Source of the DNA: Anniella stebbinsi
Taxonomy: Eukaryota > Chordata > Lepidosauria > Squamata > Anniellidae
Direction of reading: 5' to 3'
NCBI GenBank assembly: GCA_029215795.1
Contig: JARDYH010000002.1
Span: 294,221,973-294,285,972 of the forward strand
Length of the DNA stretch: 64,000 bases
The notes beneath the pieces are model-generated. The model did not search any database. It was not told where the DNA came from and was given only the letters and a program-made list of their open reading frames with translations. Every line of letters starts with the position of its first letter. Position 1 is the stretch's first letter. The position numbers and the translations under genes were made by a program. Below, in pieces: positions 1-12,649 of the stretch.

Positions 1-56
1 TCATTGGCCATTATGGGAGTTATAGTCCAACACATCTGGAGAGTGCCAGGTTTGGG
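1..56. repeat. Foldback repeat family F1, partial arm
   Basis: The phrase 'agtccaacacatctggagag...aggtttgggga' recurs at 4440-4535, 10296-10361, 24964-25089, 40707-40799 and 50109-50233. In the fuller copies it forms one arm of a palindrome. Confidence 0.7.
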
Positions 57-352
57 GAAGATTCTCGGTGGTGGCCCCCCAATTATGGAATAATCTCCCC
101 GATGAGGCCCGCCTGGCGCCAACACTGTTTTCTTTTCTCCCAGGCATTTTAACAGCTCAAGTTGAGGTTTTGATTGACAGTATGGCCAGGCTTAACAGTT
201 TAAAATGTTTTAAATGTCAGTTGTTTTATGTTTATGGTTTTAAATTTTGTCTATTGTCTTTTTAGTGTTCAAACTTTTAATTTTTGTAAACCGCCCAGAG
301 AGCTTCGGCTATGGGGCGATATATAAATGTAATTAATAATAATAATAATAAC
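57..352 (+). mobile_element. L2/CR1-superfamily LINE, 3' end
   Basis: The frame at 68-265 starts with PQLWNNLPDEAR, the LWN-LP motif that ends the reverse-transcriptase ORF of these elements. It is followed by an AT-rich 3' UTR, the phrase 'ccgcccagagagcttcggct' and an (AAT)n tail at 331-352. The element is truncated at its 5' side. Confidence 0.8.
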
Positions 353-907
353 AGTAACATTACTTTACTGTACCTATTCCTCATAGGCATGGTTGCAACC
401 AGTATCTGTTAAGGTAGTGCTAAAAGCATTTCTGTATTAATCAGTATAAGTAATTCCATACAAACCCCCCTCCCCAACAGAGCTAATGTTAAAGGAAGTC
501 ATTTCTCAACAATGGGGAAGAAATTTATTTTTCTTTTCAAGTGAAACTGAGCAAAATTTTCACACCACACTTTTATTAAATTTTAGTAGGGTTCAGGCTG
601 AAGATGCCTCAAGGGCCAAGGCAACCCCACCCCCAAAAAGAAGGAAAAAGTTGTATTCCCTGCCCCATCCCACAAAGCTGGCTATGGGGCATCTGAAAGA
701 GTGCTTGTCCAGCCCACATTGGGTAGTTGGCAGATGACTGCACACTCTACCCAAATGGCAAAATTGTAGCTGGTTCCTTGAAGATCTTCCCCATTATTGA
801 CTACCATGATATCAACCCCAAATGTAAATATTATTAGAAGAGTTATCCTGGGATAAGTAGATAACATTGGGCATGTCTACCCCAGCCATTTATCCAAAGG
901 TAAGCTC

Positions 908-970
908 GAGGTCATCCCTGTGCATCCAAATGATGCACAGCTAATCCCGGGGTCAACCAGGGATGACCTC
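908..970. repeat. Small palindromic repeat
   Basis: GAGGTCATCCCTG at 908-920 is the exact inverse of 958-970. Inside it, 'tgcatcc...gatgcaca' pairs again. Probably a short foldback or MITE fragment. Confidence 0.6.
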
Positions 971-996
971 TCAGTTTTCCAGGGATAACTGGGACT

Positions 997-1314
997 AGGC
1001 TGACCATCTGAAAAGGAGGACAGGGCTCCTGTAACTTTAACAGTTGTAGAGAAAAGGGAATTTCAGCCAGTGTCATTTGTATGCAATTAGTTCCTGGTGA
1101 AATTCCCTCTTCATCACAACAGTTAAAGTTGCAGGCACTATACCAGAGTGACCATATACAAAAGAAGGCAGGGCCCCTGCAACTTTAACTGTTGTGATGA
1201 AGAGGGAATTTCACCAGGAACTAATTGCATACAAATGACACTGGCTGAAATCCCCTTTTCTCTACAACTGTTAAAGTTACAGGAGCCCTGTCCTCCTTTT
1301 CAGATGGTCAGCCT
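997..1314. repeat. 139-bp near-perfect inverted repeat (family F5 pair)
   Basis: Arms 997-1135 and 1176-1314 are reverse complements with one mismatch by my base-by-base comparison; the loop is 40 bp. Each arm resembles the single diverged copy at 32896-33062. That copy itself has inverted ends around 'ggaggacagggctcctg', so the family looks like a non-autonomous DNA element. Confidence 0.9.
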
Positions 1315-2555
1315 AACTGGGACTCCACTTATCCTGATTTTTCCCATGAATAACCCCGAGGACCAAAGGCAGTGTGGAAGAAATAAGTCATGAAAAGAAA
1401 TGCTGCTTGATGGTGCTGGAGTATATTTCATGGAAAGGGTATGTTGCTGTGTCACTGGCCTTTTCTATAGTCTTCTGCACATGCAATGATAAACCATAGT
1501 TTATAATTATGAGAATGAATCTAGCATCTCCCCAGCCTCTTACACACATTTCACTCTCTCCAACGCGGCTGCGGATGAGGAGTTTGGAAGCTTTTGCTTC
1601 CATTTTGGATTAATCAAAGATTGTCACCAACGAACAGTGATTAGGGGCTAAATAACCAAACAATTATCTCATGGTCAGTTGCTGGATTAACCACTGGGTT
1701 GTTTAGCCTCTAAACAACCCAGCATTCTGGGTTCACATATCATGTTTCACAACCTAAGAACAGGCTGATAATAGGTTGATCTCCAGGATCAGTCAAAATC
1801 CACCATTTTCAAGCATCGTCAGAAATCTATTCCTCTATTTCTAACGGCTCAAACAGTTTTATTTTATGCAGAAATATACCTTTTAAGTAACCAAAACCGA
1901 AGGACAAAAACAAACTGAGTGACATTTTCAACTGACCTGGCATTTATGTCAGGGCCCAGAGAACCATAAAGCTTGCACTGCATATTCAACCAGGCACTGT
2001 TTTCCGCTCTCTTGAACTACAGCCCTCTATTCCCAGCACTCCACTTTGGAACTCAGGGGAGTATCAAACGTGGTTTGTGACGTGCATGGGAGCCTGCCGT
2101 TCAAAGGAAAATGGACTAAAAATGCACTCAGTGGGGTGCATCTGAAGTAACTTTTCCAATCTTGGCCTAGAATTCAAGGAACTCTCAGAGAGCTTGTTGT
2201 AAAGAAGTAAAACTGATGCCAATTACAAAATATGAATATATTAGGAAAATATGCTGTTTTATTACCAAGTATTTTGAAGTTGTTATTCATAGTTTACACT
2301 TTGTGGAGAAAATGGCAAGACATTGCAAATTTTAACATCACTATAGCTGTGTCTGGGTTGACAGAAAGAAAAGACACCTTGGTTTATTTTGATGATATTT
2401 TATTTTCAGCATCCCTTATTATTATTTTTGTTTAGGAGCACAGATATTAGTTGAAATGGATGTCACTATCAGTCTTCTTTCACCTCAAAATTTTTACTGA
2501 CACTTGGTGTAATACCTCAGAAAAAAGATTTTGTACACAGGCCATTGGGACCTTC
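1315..2555. other. Intronic stretch without a supported gene
   Basis: Only short frames are present. Part of it (about 1630-1745, with 'gggttgtttagcctctaaac') has the style of the diverged foldback repeats seen at 41560-41830. Nothing else is supported. Confidence 0.5.
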
Positions 2556-2755
2556 TCAAAACAAAGATGATGCTTATTTGTAACTTTTATAATACTTTTG
2601 ATCTGCAAAGAAGTTTACAGTCCTTATGACAGTCATTCACAGAACCCATTCCCCTTTTCTGTGGAAGTCAATATTCATTCTGTTTTACAGAGGTGGAAAT
2701 TAAACTGAACTACAGTGATTTGCCCCAGGCCACCAGCTGAGGGTAAAGAGTGCAA
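2556..2755 (+). mobile_element. MIR-like SINE, diverged
   Basis: The order 'tttacag...gaggtggaaattaaactga...gatttgccccaggccaccagctga' follows the MIR core ('gaaactgaggc...ttgcccaaggtcacacagct'). No ends are clear. Confidence 0.6.
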
Positions 2756-3440
2756 AGTTAACCTGAATGTTGATAGCTGTAGGCCACGGGGCCAGGATAG
2801 TGCATTGGTTCCCCTCCTTGGTGGACAGGAGAGGTGCTCCACCCTGGAGGAGGCCCCCTGATATGCCTGAGTAGGTGGATAGCTGTCACCAGTGGAACAC
2901 ACCAAAATGGAACATTCTCTGGGTGGATTGGGGAGGAGCCAGTTTTGGATCCCCTGGAACAAAAGCCACTCCATTCTCCGAGATGGACCTGATTTGGATA
3001 TGCTAGCAATGGAGCTAGTGTAGCTAATTTCCCCCCTCCACTAAATTGCTGTCAATAGGAGGAGAATTAGAAATACACAGATCCACCTGCCTGAAAAGTC
3101 CAGCAAAAGTGTCTCCCACTTTTGCCTGGGCCGCTACGCCAACACGGTTGGGAAAGAGGCAGTAGATCTGCTGTGCTCTGGTCCTCTCGGGCCCCTTTAA
3201 ATTGCTCTACCCACCTCAATGTGGTGTTTTAGTTCTGGTGTGGTGAAATAATGTAAATATTCCAATACAGACTGAGCTCACAACTTACCACACTTTTCAA
3301 AATGTTAGCAAAAAAAATACAAGAACACACACAGAGGATTGATCTGGGATGAAGTAAATTGAGATCTCATCATATACTGGCCCACTTTTTAAGATCACTT
3401 CACCATGCCACAGTTGCAAGGAAATCTACACTAAAATTCT
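2756..3440. other. Unexplained intronic stretch
   Basis: This stretch is more GC-rich than its surroundings. It carries overlapping minus-strand frames at 2675-3009 with no recognisable motif. I do not support them as coding. Confidence 0.4.
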
Positions 3441-3447
3441 AAGGATG

Positions 3448-3545
3448 CAATCCCACACACGTTTAGATGGAGAACATCCTATAACTCTTAGCATGGTGGA
3501 AGTTGTAGGACTTTTTTCTGTCTAAACATGCATAGGATTGCACTC
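3448..3545. repeat. Foldback repeat family F4
   Basis: 'gatgcaatcccacacacgttta' pairs with 'taaacatgcataggattgca' across about 98 bp. A half copy is at 50818-50875 ('aattgtaggattttttctac'). Confidence 0.65.
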
Positions 3546-3681
3546 TAAGGCACATTTATACCAATTTAACTGGATTCCCCCAAAGAATCCTAGGAATTGT
3601 ACTTTAGTGAGTACAATTTCTTAGAGATGTCTTTGTTAGAGATCCTTAGCTAGACTCACAGAGAATTGTTAATGTATATAC

Positions 3682-3745
3682 ATTTCTTTATACTGCCTTT
3701 CAAGGTGGTATACAAAACAGATAGCATAAAACAATAACATATAAA
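3682..3745 (-). mobile_element. LINE 3' tail fragment
   Basis: 'tactgcctttcaaggtggtat' followed by an A-rich run is the inverse of a typical reptile LINE 3' end. It is short and diverged. Confidence 0.4.
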
Positions 3746-4051
3746 TGCAATTAACAAAAAGAACACAAACTTTTTATTTCAATGAATGTTAAACCCATTT
3801 ATACTATACAGTGACTTTGCCACCTCAAAAATAAACTTCTGAGATAAGCCTTCAGTCTGTCACTGAACAAAAAAGTTACAGGACCCAGGCATCCAAGATC
3901 AACGTATGCTCACTTGACCATACTGGCTCTTAAGGAAAATAGACCTCAACAGGAACACAAAGCAACCAGCAGCCATTCAGGTGAGAACTATCTCAAGTGG
4001 TGTGCCAAGTATTGCTTTCAAGTTCCACTTCAGTTCTGCGATTCTCTTTCA

Positions 4052-4318
<267 letters not shown>

Positions 4319-4439
4319 TCATCTCAGACACACTTGGATAGAGACTGGTGGAAAGAAAATGGCAATGCCTATGGAATCTACCACTTGAAATGAGCCATTT
4401 CATGTCACCTCATAGTAAGGCTGGACTTGGCCTGGGTCT

Positions 4440-4535
4440 CATAGAGTCCAAGTCAATGGCCATGCTGGCTGGGGATGATGGAAGTTGTGGTCCATCACAT
4501 CAGAAGGACACCAGGTTGGGGAAGGCTGGTCCAGA
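4440..4535. repeat. Foldback family F1 copy
   Basis: 'ccatgctggctggggatgat' is followed by 'ggaagttgtggtcc...ggacaccaggttggggaagg', the same text as the right half of the 24964-25089 palindrome. Confidence 0.7.
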
Positions 4536-5749
4536 AGCACCCCATGCTTTAAGTATTGCTGAAGTCAAAGGAGTGAGATTTGATCAGTGCCTAAGTGAGG
4601 AGGCTCAGGGAACTGGCAAGCTGCACTGAGTTTTCTAAAGGAAGCAAAGGACTCAAGTATGAAACTCACTGTTATATATCCCGCCAAGTCAAGCACTTTT
4701 CCATCCATCTATTTCCGTGGAAAGTCACCTTAATTTAACTTGCTTAACTCATCTCTACTGAAAATCAATGAGTCTGAAATGTATTCAGAGTTAATTGCTT
4801 ACAAAGGTTTGAGAGAGGAGGAAGCTTTAAGTTCCTGTCCTGAAAGAGTTAACCCCTTTCAGTCTGGCTCATTTTCCTATCCCGTTTCATAACCATCTAT
4901 TCCTTACTTTCCTTTCTTCTTGCTTCACATTAACCTGCCTGATGTTTTCTTCTTGAGAGCAGCTGGCAGAAAATCTGAGAGAGATCTAAACAATCTTGGG
5001 TTGGCCCCGTTGTTTACAGTAGGAGTGGTCCATGGGAAAGGAGGGCCAGGAGAAGAAAAATGAGCAATTTATCTAATCCCTGTTTTAATAATTCATTGCA
5101 GGCCCCCTTGCTGGGCTTCCAAGCATATGCAGAGTGCCTTTCACTCACAAACAAATATCTGGGATTGGGGATAATTGCTGAAGGGAGCATCAGGTTCAGG
5201 CAAGCTTAAAATTCCAGAACCATTTACTACAGAAAAAGAAATACTACACTGTCCAGTGGCATAACCGTCAGAGCTGCTTGAAGCTCACCTCTCAACCTCT
5301 CACTACAGAAACCTAAGAGCCCTATACAGGTGTTCAGAAAGGAATTAAAATCAATGCATGAGGAGAAGGAACGCTCCAACCCTGCCCCTCTCCTTTGCCA
5401 TGTTTGTCGCCCTCTAGTTGTGGAGGGTGACAGTCTGAAGAGGAGAGCCTCCCCTATCTGTGGAGGCTCACCACACAAACCAGAATGTGCATTTTTGTGT
5501 GAGTAGTGATTTTAATATGGTTTTATTGCTTAATCTTTTATGTATCCTGGTTTTTATTTGAATTGTTATACACTGTCTTGGTGACATTTTTGAAAAGACA
5601 ATATAGAAATATCATAAAGAAATAAAATAAAATAAATAATGAGCAGAAGTACATAGAGGGCTGGCCCAAGACATTTTGCTGCCTGAGGTGGAACAACAAA
5701 TGATGGCCACATCTGAAGGCAAAGAACACAGTAGCCAAGGCTAGTCAAT

Positions 5750-6053
5750 TTATTTTGGTATTGGGGGCACTACAAGACATAGTGATGGTCACCAATTTGG
5801 GTGGCTTTAGACAAATTCCTGGAGGAGAAGGCTATCAATGGCTACTAGTCCTGATGGCTATATGCTACCTCCAGTTTCAGAGGCAGTATGCCCATGTACC
5901 CCAGTTGCTGGGGAACATGGCGGAAGGGTGCAGTTGAACTCAGTTCCTGCTTGAGGGTTTCCTGTCGACAGCTGGTTGGCCACTGGGTGAACAGAGTCCT
6001 GGACTAGGTGGACCCTTGGTCTGATCCAGCATGGCTCTTATGTTCTTAAAATA
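5750..6053 (+). mobile_element. CR1-like LINE 3' end, copy 1
   Basis: This about 300-bp unit matches 36340-36640. Shared text includes 'gatggtcaccaa', 'acaaattc', 'gaggagaaggctatcaatg', 'tctgatccagcatggct' and a terminal 'cttatgttctta'. The end resembles the octamer tail of CR1 elements. The first part reads as an ORF end (GFRQIPGGEGYQ, compare DGFKRVDKFMEDKAI in copy 2). Confidence 0.65.
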
Positions 6054-6775
6054 CCACAAGCACCTCTAACAAAAACTACAATAAAAATACACTAGACAAC
6101 AATTTGCTGTCCTTTTCTGATGCCCAAAGTCAGCTGCCTGAGGCCTCACTCTGCCTAATGATAGGGCTGGCCCAGAGTACATAGCATAATGCCATTTTTT
6201 AGGATCAGCAGGACTGCAGTAATATGCATATATATGAAAAACTGGGAGTTAGCTCCACTGAACTCAGAGGTGCTTGTTTCTGACTGTATAGGTTCAACTT
6301 GTTAAACACACTGGGCTTAAACAAAAGATCTTCAGCCAATTTTTAATAGAAATGCAAACAATCTTAAAAAGAAGTGGTTACTATTTAAAGAACAGTTACT
6401 ATTTCAGGCTAGCAATCATGGTAGCCTGAAGTGGGAATCCCATCAAAGAAAAGAAAAGAAGTATCCTGCTATTGCTGGACTCTGTGACAAAATGTGAAAG
6501 CTTTGCTGTCATTTGCTTGCCAGGGCAAGGCATCTCCATCAACTACCCTTGCACTCTGGCAAATGATGATGCTCTGAAATAAGCTGGGTTTCCTTCTCCA
6601 CTACTTGCCTGGTCTAGATATATCCCCACTGGCAAGCTTCGTTTTCAGCCTTTTCTCTTGCAGCTTAATTTTGAAAATTTGCCGGAGATATTGCACATGA
6701 GAAGTGCTTGTTATTGTGCACTTCTAAGGTGCAATATTAGAGTTCAAAACAGTTCAACTATCAAGCTACAGTGAC

Positions 6776-6960
6776 CCTGTTCAGACAACACGCTAAGCCA
6801 CGGTGGTTATGCACTTTGAGCTAAACGTTATGGCTTAGTGTGCCGTGTAAACCATTCGTAACTATGACAGCTACATAACCACAGTTTAAACATGCTCACA
6901 ACCATTTGCTGCTAAAGGGTTAGCGGCCTAACCAAGGCTTAGTGTGTTGCCTGAACAGGC
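6776..6960. mobile_element. hAT-like MITE
   Basis: The ends CCTGTTCAGACAACACGCTA and, inverted, CCTGTTCAGGCAACACACTA form imperfect TIRs of about 25 bp. They are flanked by ACAGTGAC (6768-6775) and CCAGTGAC (6961-6968), a probable 8-bp target duplication with one change. No coding capacity. Confidence 0.75.
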
Positions 6961-7025
6961 CCAGTGACTGCAAGTTTCATTAAAGATAAAGATAAATAAA
7001 AAGAAGTTGAGGAAAATGAATTAGG

Positions 7026-7104
7026 CTGCAATCCCATACCTATGTACTTGGAAGTAAGCCTCTTTGGACACAATAGGAGTAGACATGGATAGGACTGTGT
7101 TGTT
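7026..7104. repeat. Foldback family F2 copy
   Basis: 'gcaatcccatacctatgtac' pairs imperfectly with 'gtagacatggataggactgt'. Related copies are at 42346-42424 and 48783-48872. Confidence 0.65.
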
Positions 7105-7273
7105 AAACTCTTGGGGGGGGGGAATTAAGAGGAGTCTAACAGGGAAAGTATTTACGCAGGCTGCAATTTGTCTCTTTCCTGCTGCTGCCCATTAGAGGGC
7201 AGCAGCAGAAACGTTAACAGTACAGGCCCAGTAAATATGATGTTTGCATAGGCTTGCAATTTACAAATCATAA

Positions 7274-7300
7274 AACACACACACACACACACACACACAC
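7274..7300. repeat. (AC)n microsatellite
   Basis: About 13 AC units. A similar tract lies at 9059-9080. Confidence 0.95.
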
Positions 7301-7834
7301 ATTCACAAATAGCTGCAATTAGTTCTCAAGGAACAGAAAGTTCAATTCAACTGGTTCCCTCTAATTGTTCAGTCTTATTATTTCTACATATATTCTTCAG
7401 CTTCAATAGGGAGGAATGGGCTCTTGGTTGCTTATGTCCCAGCAATGATTTGGCTAATGGTTCTGGAAAATTCTCCCGCTAAATTGCTCCCGAAACTGGA
7501 AGAATTTAAACAGAAGAGCAATGCTATGAGCATCATGGACTGAAGTTAGGAAATAGACCAGGAAGATTTTTGAATGACAAGCCTTGTTTCTAGAACTGGG
7601 TCTGTTGGTTACCCAGCACCAACACTTTACAACATGCAAAAAGATCCCATTGTGAATGCACTCAGCCCCAAAAGTGGGATCAAGAGAACCAAGCACAGTA
7701 AATGGAACAAATCCCTACAATGTTCCCTTCAAGTGTCAGCAGTGCATTATGGCCTCCACAATCACAAGTGGAAATCATTTGGATGTTGCTGACAGATGCT
7801 TTACAGCAGGGTTGCAAAAGCTTTTTTGGGCCCA

Positions 7835-8032
7835 AGGGAATGCAAAGTGACTTACATGGTCCTCCTTCTCCTCTCCATTTTATCCTCACAGCAACCATGT
7901 GAAGTAGGTTAGGCTGAGAGTCAGTGACTGGCCCAAAGTGACCCAGTGCACTTCATGGCTAGGAGAGGCGGGGCTAGAACCCAGGTCTCCTGAATCCCAG
8001 TCCAATATTCAAACCACTACACCACACTGGTG
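7835..8032 (+). mobile_element. MIR-like (CORE) SINE
   Basis: 'cattttatcctcacagcaac', 'gtcagtgactggcccaaagt' and 'ccaaaccactacaccacact'-type text follow the order of MIR-like SINEs. The same family occurs at 22014-22208 and 59350-59600. Confidence 0.8.
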
Positions 8033-8689
8033 TTTTGTCTTCATTAATTCGTTCATTATTTTAGAGAAGTCCATGTCAGGACTAACACATCTAATTATGT
8101 CAAGAACAGTGTTCAATCAAGTTTTATATGACCGCAATGACTATTCCAATAACGAATAAAACGATTCCATTTATGTTCAGTTTTAATTACATATGAGTTC
8201 CTCATGCTTCGATGTACATACTCCATTAATTTATCAATTTCTACACTATCTGAACACTTAATTGAGTTAATGTTAATTTGGGTGAAAACAAAACTTGGAA
8301 GACCCTTGCATGTGTATTCCTCCAATAGAAAGACTCATCAACCTTCTTGTGCTTGGCTCCTCAAACACCCTCAATGATGCCTACTTTTCTTCAACCTCCC
8401 CCCACCCGCCAAAAATAAGTCTGAAACTTTTTATGTGAAAAAACAAATATGCCTTATTCAGCAAAAATGCTTCTTCCTTCTCTACTGGGTGCCACAACAT
8501 CTCTTTAATAAGGTTTTGTCTAAGTCAGCTAATTGCTGGAGGTGTAACACAGTTATTTGGCAATGCCTAATAGTTGTCACTTTTTGGGAGGAGATTATTA
8601 GATGAATAAACCTTGTATTGGAAATGTCATTAATATTTACTGAGGTATATGTCTCCTCTTAAATGTTCTACCTGCTTTCTGGAAGTTAA

Positions 8690-8850
8690 TACCAGTTTTA
8701 TTTTGGTTGTATTTTTATATCGTGGTTTTAAGCTTCTATGTTTTATATTTTACGCTATACCTTGTGGTTTTAATTTTTGTGAGCTGTCCAGACAGCTTCG
8801 GTTATTAGGCAGTATAGAAATGAAATAAATACTAAATAAATAAGTAATGG
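8690..8850 (+). mobile_element. L2-like LINE 3' UTR
   Basis: AT-rich text ends in 'gagctgtccagacagcttcg', 'aggcagtatagaaatgaaat' and an AAAT-rich tail. It is parallel to 250-352. Confidence 0.65.
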
Positions 8851-9547
8851 ACAGTCAATGCAAATGGGATTCTCTACCCGCTTTTGACAATTAAAAGACA
8901 AATATTACAACACTGGAAGCATAAACACTCACCTCCTATAATGCATTGAATTGAGGACCTAACAAACATTTGAATGGATGGTGTAGAGATACTGTTTGTG
9001 AATGGAAACCTTTATGGCTATTTGTGGCCAGTGAAGTTTATGTATTAATTCTTTTCATGCACACACACACACACACACACTTCATATGTATGCATTGAAA
9101 ATGATGTATTTACATTTATGTAGCTATAATTTTTTTCTTTTCCTCTTTTTTTGGTTTGTTAAAATTTAATAGTAAATATTATTTTAATAACGTGAACATT
9201 ATTTTTATTTCCTATACAATGATAGGATCAACTGCCAGCTCCTGGGGTGTAGGTGGAAAATGTTTATATAAGTCATGGTAATATGTACATACAAAATAAC
9301 CATTCATAATGAGATGTTTCATAACCAGAAGAATTTGGGCTTAGATTCAACAGGTTCAACTCTGCCCACAGGGCCACACAATCACACAGACCAATGGCTT
9401 GTTGATCTAGGACCCAGCCTCTAGATCACTCTCGCCTCCCCACTCTTCCCCCATCCAGCAACCTGGGTCATGATCACTAGGAGGAGGAAAAGGCTTTAAC
9501 CTCTCCCTCCTCCGATCATGATCTTCTCCCACTAGCTCGCCATAGAG

Positions 9548-9668
9548 CTGTTTGGCAGGCTGGTGGGACGCCAGATTCAGCTGGGATGGGATGTAAGAAT
9601 GGGAGGAAGAGTCCTCCTTGCACACCCAATTCCCAGCAAAATCAGGCTCCTGCCAGCCTGCCAAACAG
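9548..9668. repeat. Inverted repeat, 16-bp perfect arms
   Basis: CTGTTTGGCAGGCTGG at 9548-9563 is exactly inverse to 9653-9668. The stretch is GC-richer than its flanks. Part of an unidentified repeat spanning about 9400-9720. Confidence 0.7.
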
Positions 9669-9949
9669 TTGAGTGGCAGGCTTGTAAGAGCCTGATTCTG
9701 TCGCTATACAGGTTGCACTGGGGAGACACCCCTCAGGTACCCTTTGTAGTGAGGTGGTTGCATGCATAGGGGAGGAATTGGGCGGGGGGAGGCGTGCACC
9801 TGTGGCAGGGGCTGCACTGGCTGTCTCCACAGGTTGCATGTTGTCCACCCCTGATGTAGGTGGATGATTCTCACTTAGGTTGCAAGTTCTGATTCCATCC
9901 AAGTCTGCACAGGGTAGGGGGAGGGAAGGAGGTTTGCTGTACCTTTACA

Positions 9950-10125
9950 AGGAAGAGCCATAGCTGTAGTGGAGGACATGGTTTGAATACAAAACACCCC
10001 AGGAGGTAAGAATGGAAAAGACACCTCTCTACAACTCTGAAAAGCCACTGCCAATCACTATAAGGCAATACTGGGCTAGATAGGCCAATAGTATAAGGCA
10101 GTTTCCTATGTTCCTATGATTCCTA
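9950..10125 (+). mobile_element. tRNA-derived SINE
   Basis: The head 'gagccatagctgtagtgg' resembles a tRNA A-box region. The body 'ccactgccaatcactataag' and 'ctgggctagataggccaata' leads to the tail 'ggcagtttcctatgttccta'. Other copies are at 18425-18545, 19294-19795, 31330-31590 and 41085-41222. Confidence 0.75.
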
Positions 10126-10531
10126 AAATATTAGAACCCAGGATGATTAAGGCATGTAGAGGACTATAGTGGGAAACAGATACATTTCAATATGTACATT
10201 TGTATAGACACATATCATATTGAAAGATGAGCAATCAAATCTCATTGGAAGGTGGGCAATCTTAGTTCAATGGAAGGTGTGCAATCAAATTCATTCAACC
10301 TGGATCCCTTCAGATGTGCTAGACAACATGATTTGGAGGGCACCCGATTGGGGAAGGTGAGTGTAAGTGAATGAAATCTGGCTAAGATAGGGGCGCAAGA
10401 TTGGGCAAAACTAGGAAAGAGCCCACAGCCTCAACAGTGCCATTAGCTTCACTTTGTAGAGAACATTTTAGTCAGTGAGAGACAGTGTGAGAGATTTCTT
10501 CACTTTTTTGCTCCATCTTTTCCAAGGTATC

Positions 10532-10909
10532 CACTAGGGATGTTGGAGTTCAGATTTCTATGAATGAGACATGCAGATTCTGCATTGAACTGGCTTTTCC
10601 CAGATCAAGTGTATTCCATGGACTTGCGTACCAGTTTTAGTCATAGAAAAATTAGTCATAGAAAAATATATAAAATAAAAACAATACTGGCTGAAAATGT
10701 GCATTTCCCCATAGGCGAAAGCATGAAATTGAAGATATTTGAGCAGTTTGGGGGGATATGCGTATTTTTCACAAGTGTGAATTTGCACAAATTTGGGAAA
10801 TTGGAAAAGAATCTGATTCCATCAATGAGCAAATGACGGAATAAAAAGTACTTGGTAATCTGCAAAAGGCAAATGGAACAGATTTTACAAAATCAGTACA
10901 TCCCTAGTG
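10532..10909. mobile_element. TIR element, CTAGGGATGT family, copy 1
   Basis: CACTAGGGATGT at the left and its exact inverse ACATCCCTAGTG at the right delimit about 378 bp. Overlapping frames inside (10558-10865) have no recognisable domain. A related element is at 61278-61632 and a left end is at 44073. Confidence 0.65.
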
Positions 10910-11059
10910 TATCTTGATGAAGCCCCTCTTCCCCTGCAATTCTGGAACTGGCACTCAGAGTGAATGAACTTGAAGATGCCATTTGCTTCTGAAGTGCTCA
11001 GACACCATACCTGAAGTTTCTAAAAGCTACTCCCAAGCCACAATGTGGCTACTACTTGT

Positions 11060-11660
11060 CTGGTGCATTTTTAAAATTTTTAATTTTTATTGTGTTTTAC
11101 AAAATACAATATCTTACAACACTTCCCACCTCTCCCTTCCCACCCCTAAATCAAGTTACAAAGTACGAAAATACAGAATCCCTCAGGAAGCATATTCAAC
11201 TTTTGAAAATAAACAATATCAAATCATTTATAACGTGCAGGTACCATCCGGCCATATTCTGCCATATTAGTATATTCAATAAACAGTAACCAAACAGCCA
11301 CAAAGGAATCATACTTTCGTTGACTTCTCATGACCTGTAATTTATACGACAATTTCCCCATTATTGCTGGACCAATTTATACCACTCATTCAAGACTGTA
11401 AATTTGAAATCCTTCCAATGCAATGCTATTACTTTCCTGGCAGCAAACAAAAGATGAGAGATTAGTTCCTTATGCTTCAAATTCATATTTATTTCAACAA
11501 ATAAGTTTGATAGACCCAATTCCGACTTCAATTTTTACAATCTGGGTAATCTCAGAAAACACTGCAGTCCAGAATTTTGAGTTTCATCACATTCCCACCA
11601 CATGTGCCAATACGTATTATGATATTGAAATAACACTTCAGAGGAAAACTAAGTAACTAA
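11060..11660 (-). mobile_element. L1 LINE, 3' end
   Basis: Read on the minus strand, the stretch gives NTYWHMWWECDETQNSGL, then, after a stop, LLFAARKVIALHWKDFKFTV and LNEWYKLVQQ. These are hallmarks of the L1 ORF2 C-terminus. An AT-rich 3' UTR ends near 11060. It is 5' truncated and broken by stops. Confidence 0.75.
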
Positions 11661-11797
11661 TCACTAAGCTAAGTGACCATTCAGTTCAACCTCTATAACC
11701 TGTGATTAATGTCCAGACTCCTGAAGTATAGGCTTAGCTCTAGATTCATTTTCTTCACTAAACTATACATTATCTGCTCAGTACAGCTTGCTAATCA

Positions 11798-12307
<510 letters not shown>

Positions 12308-12649
12308 TTAGTCCATACTTCTATTTCGAGATGTTTGTACAGGTATCTAGGATAGTCACCCACATTGTGGTGAAGTAATGTATACGTGCGTATATCACAT
12401 GAAGATACCAGTCAGGTGTAGCAATTTAAGTCACTCCATGTACTGTACTTTGGTTTCTCCAAAAATACAAAATAGATCTACACCCAGAGAAGCATGTACA
12501 AAATTCTCCTGAGTTTATAGGCAGGGCGAACGTTTATTTAGTTTAGACCTCTCTCACAAGTTCTTTATAATTTTAATTAAAAAGATTCCATTCAAAACAC
12601 ATCATTTAAATGGAAAGGAGCTGGTCATCACACCAGCTCATCCATATCT

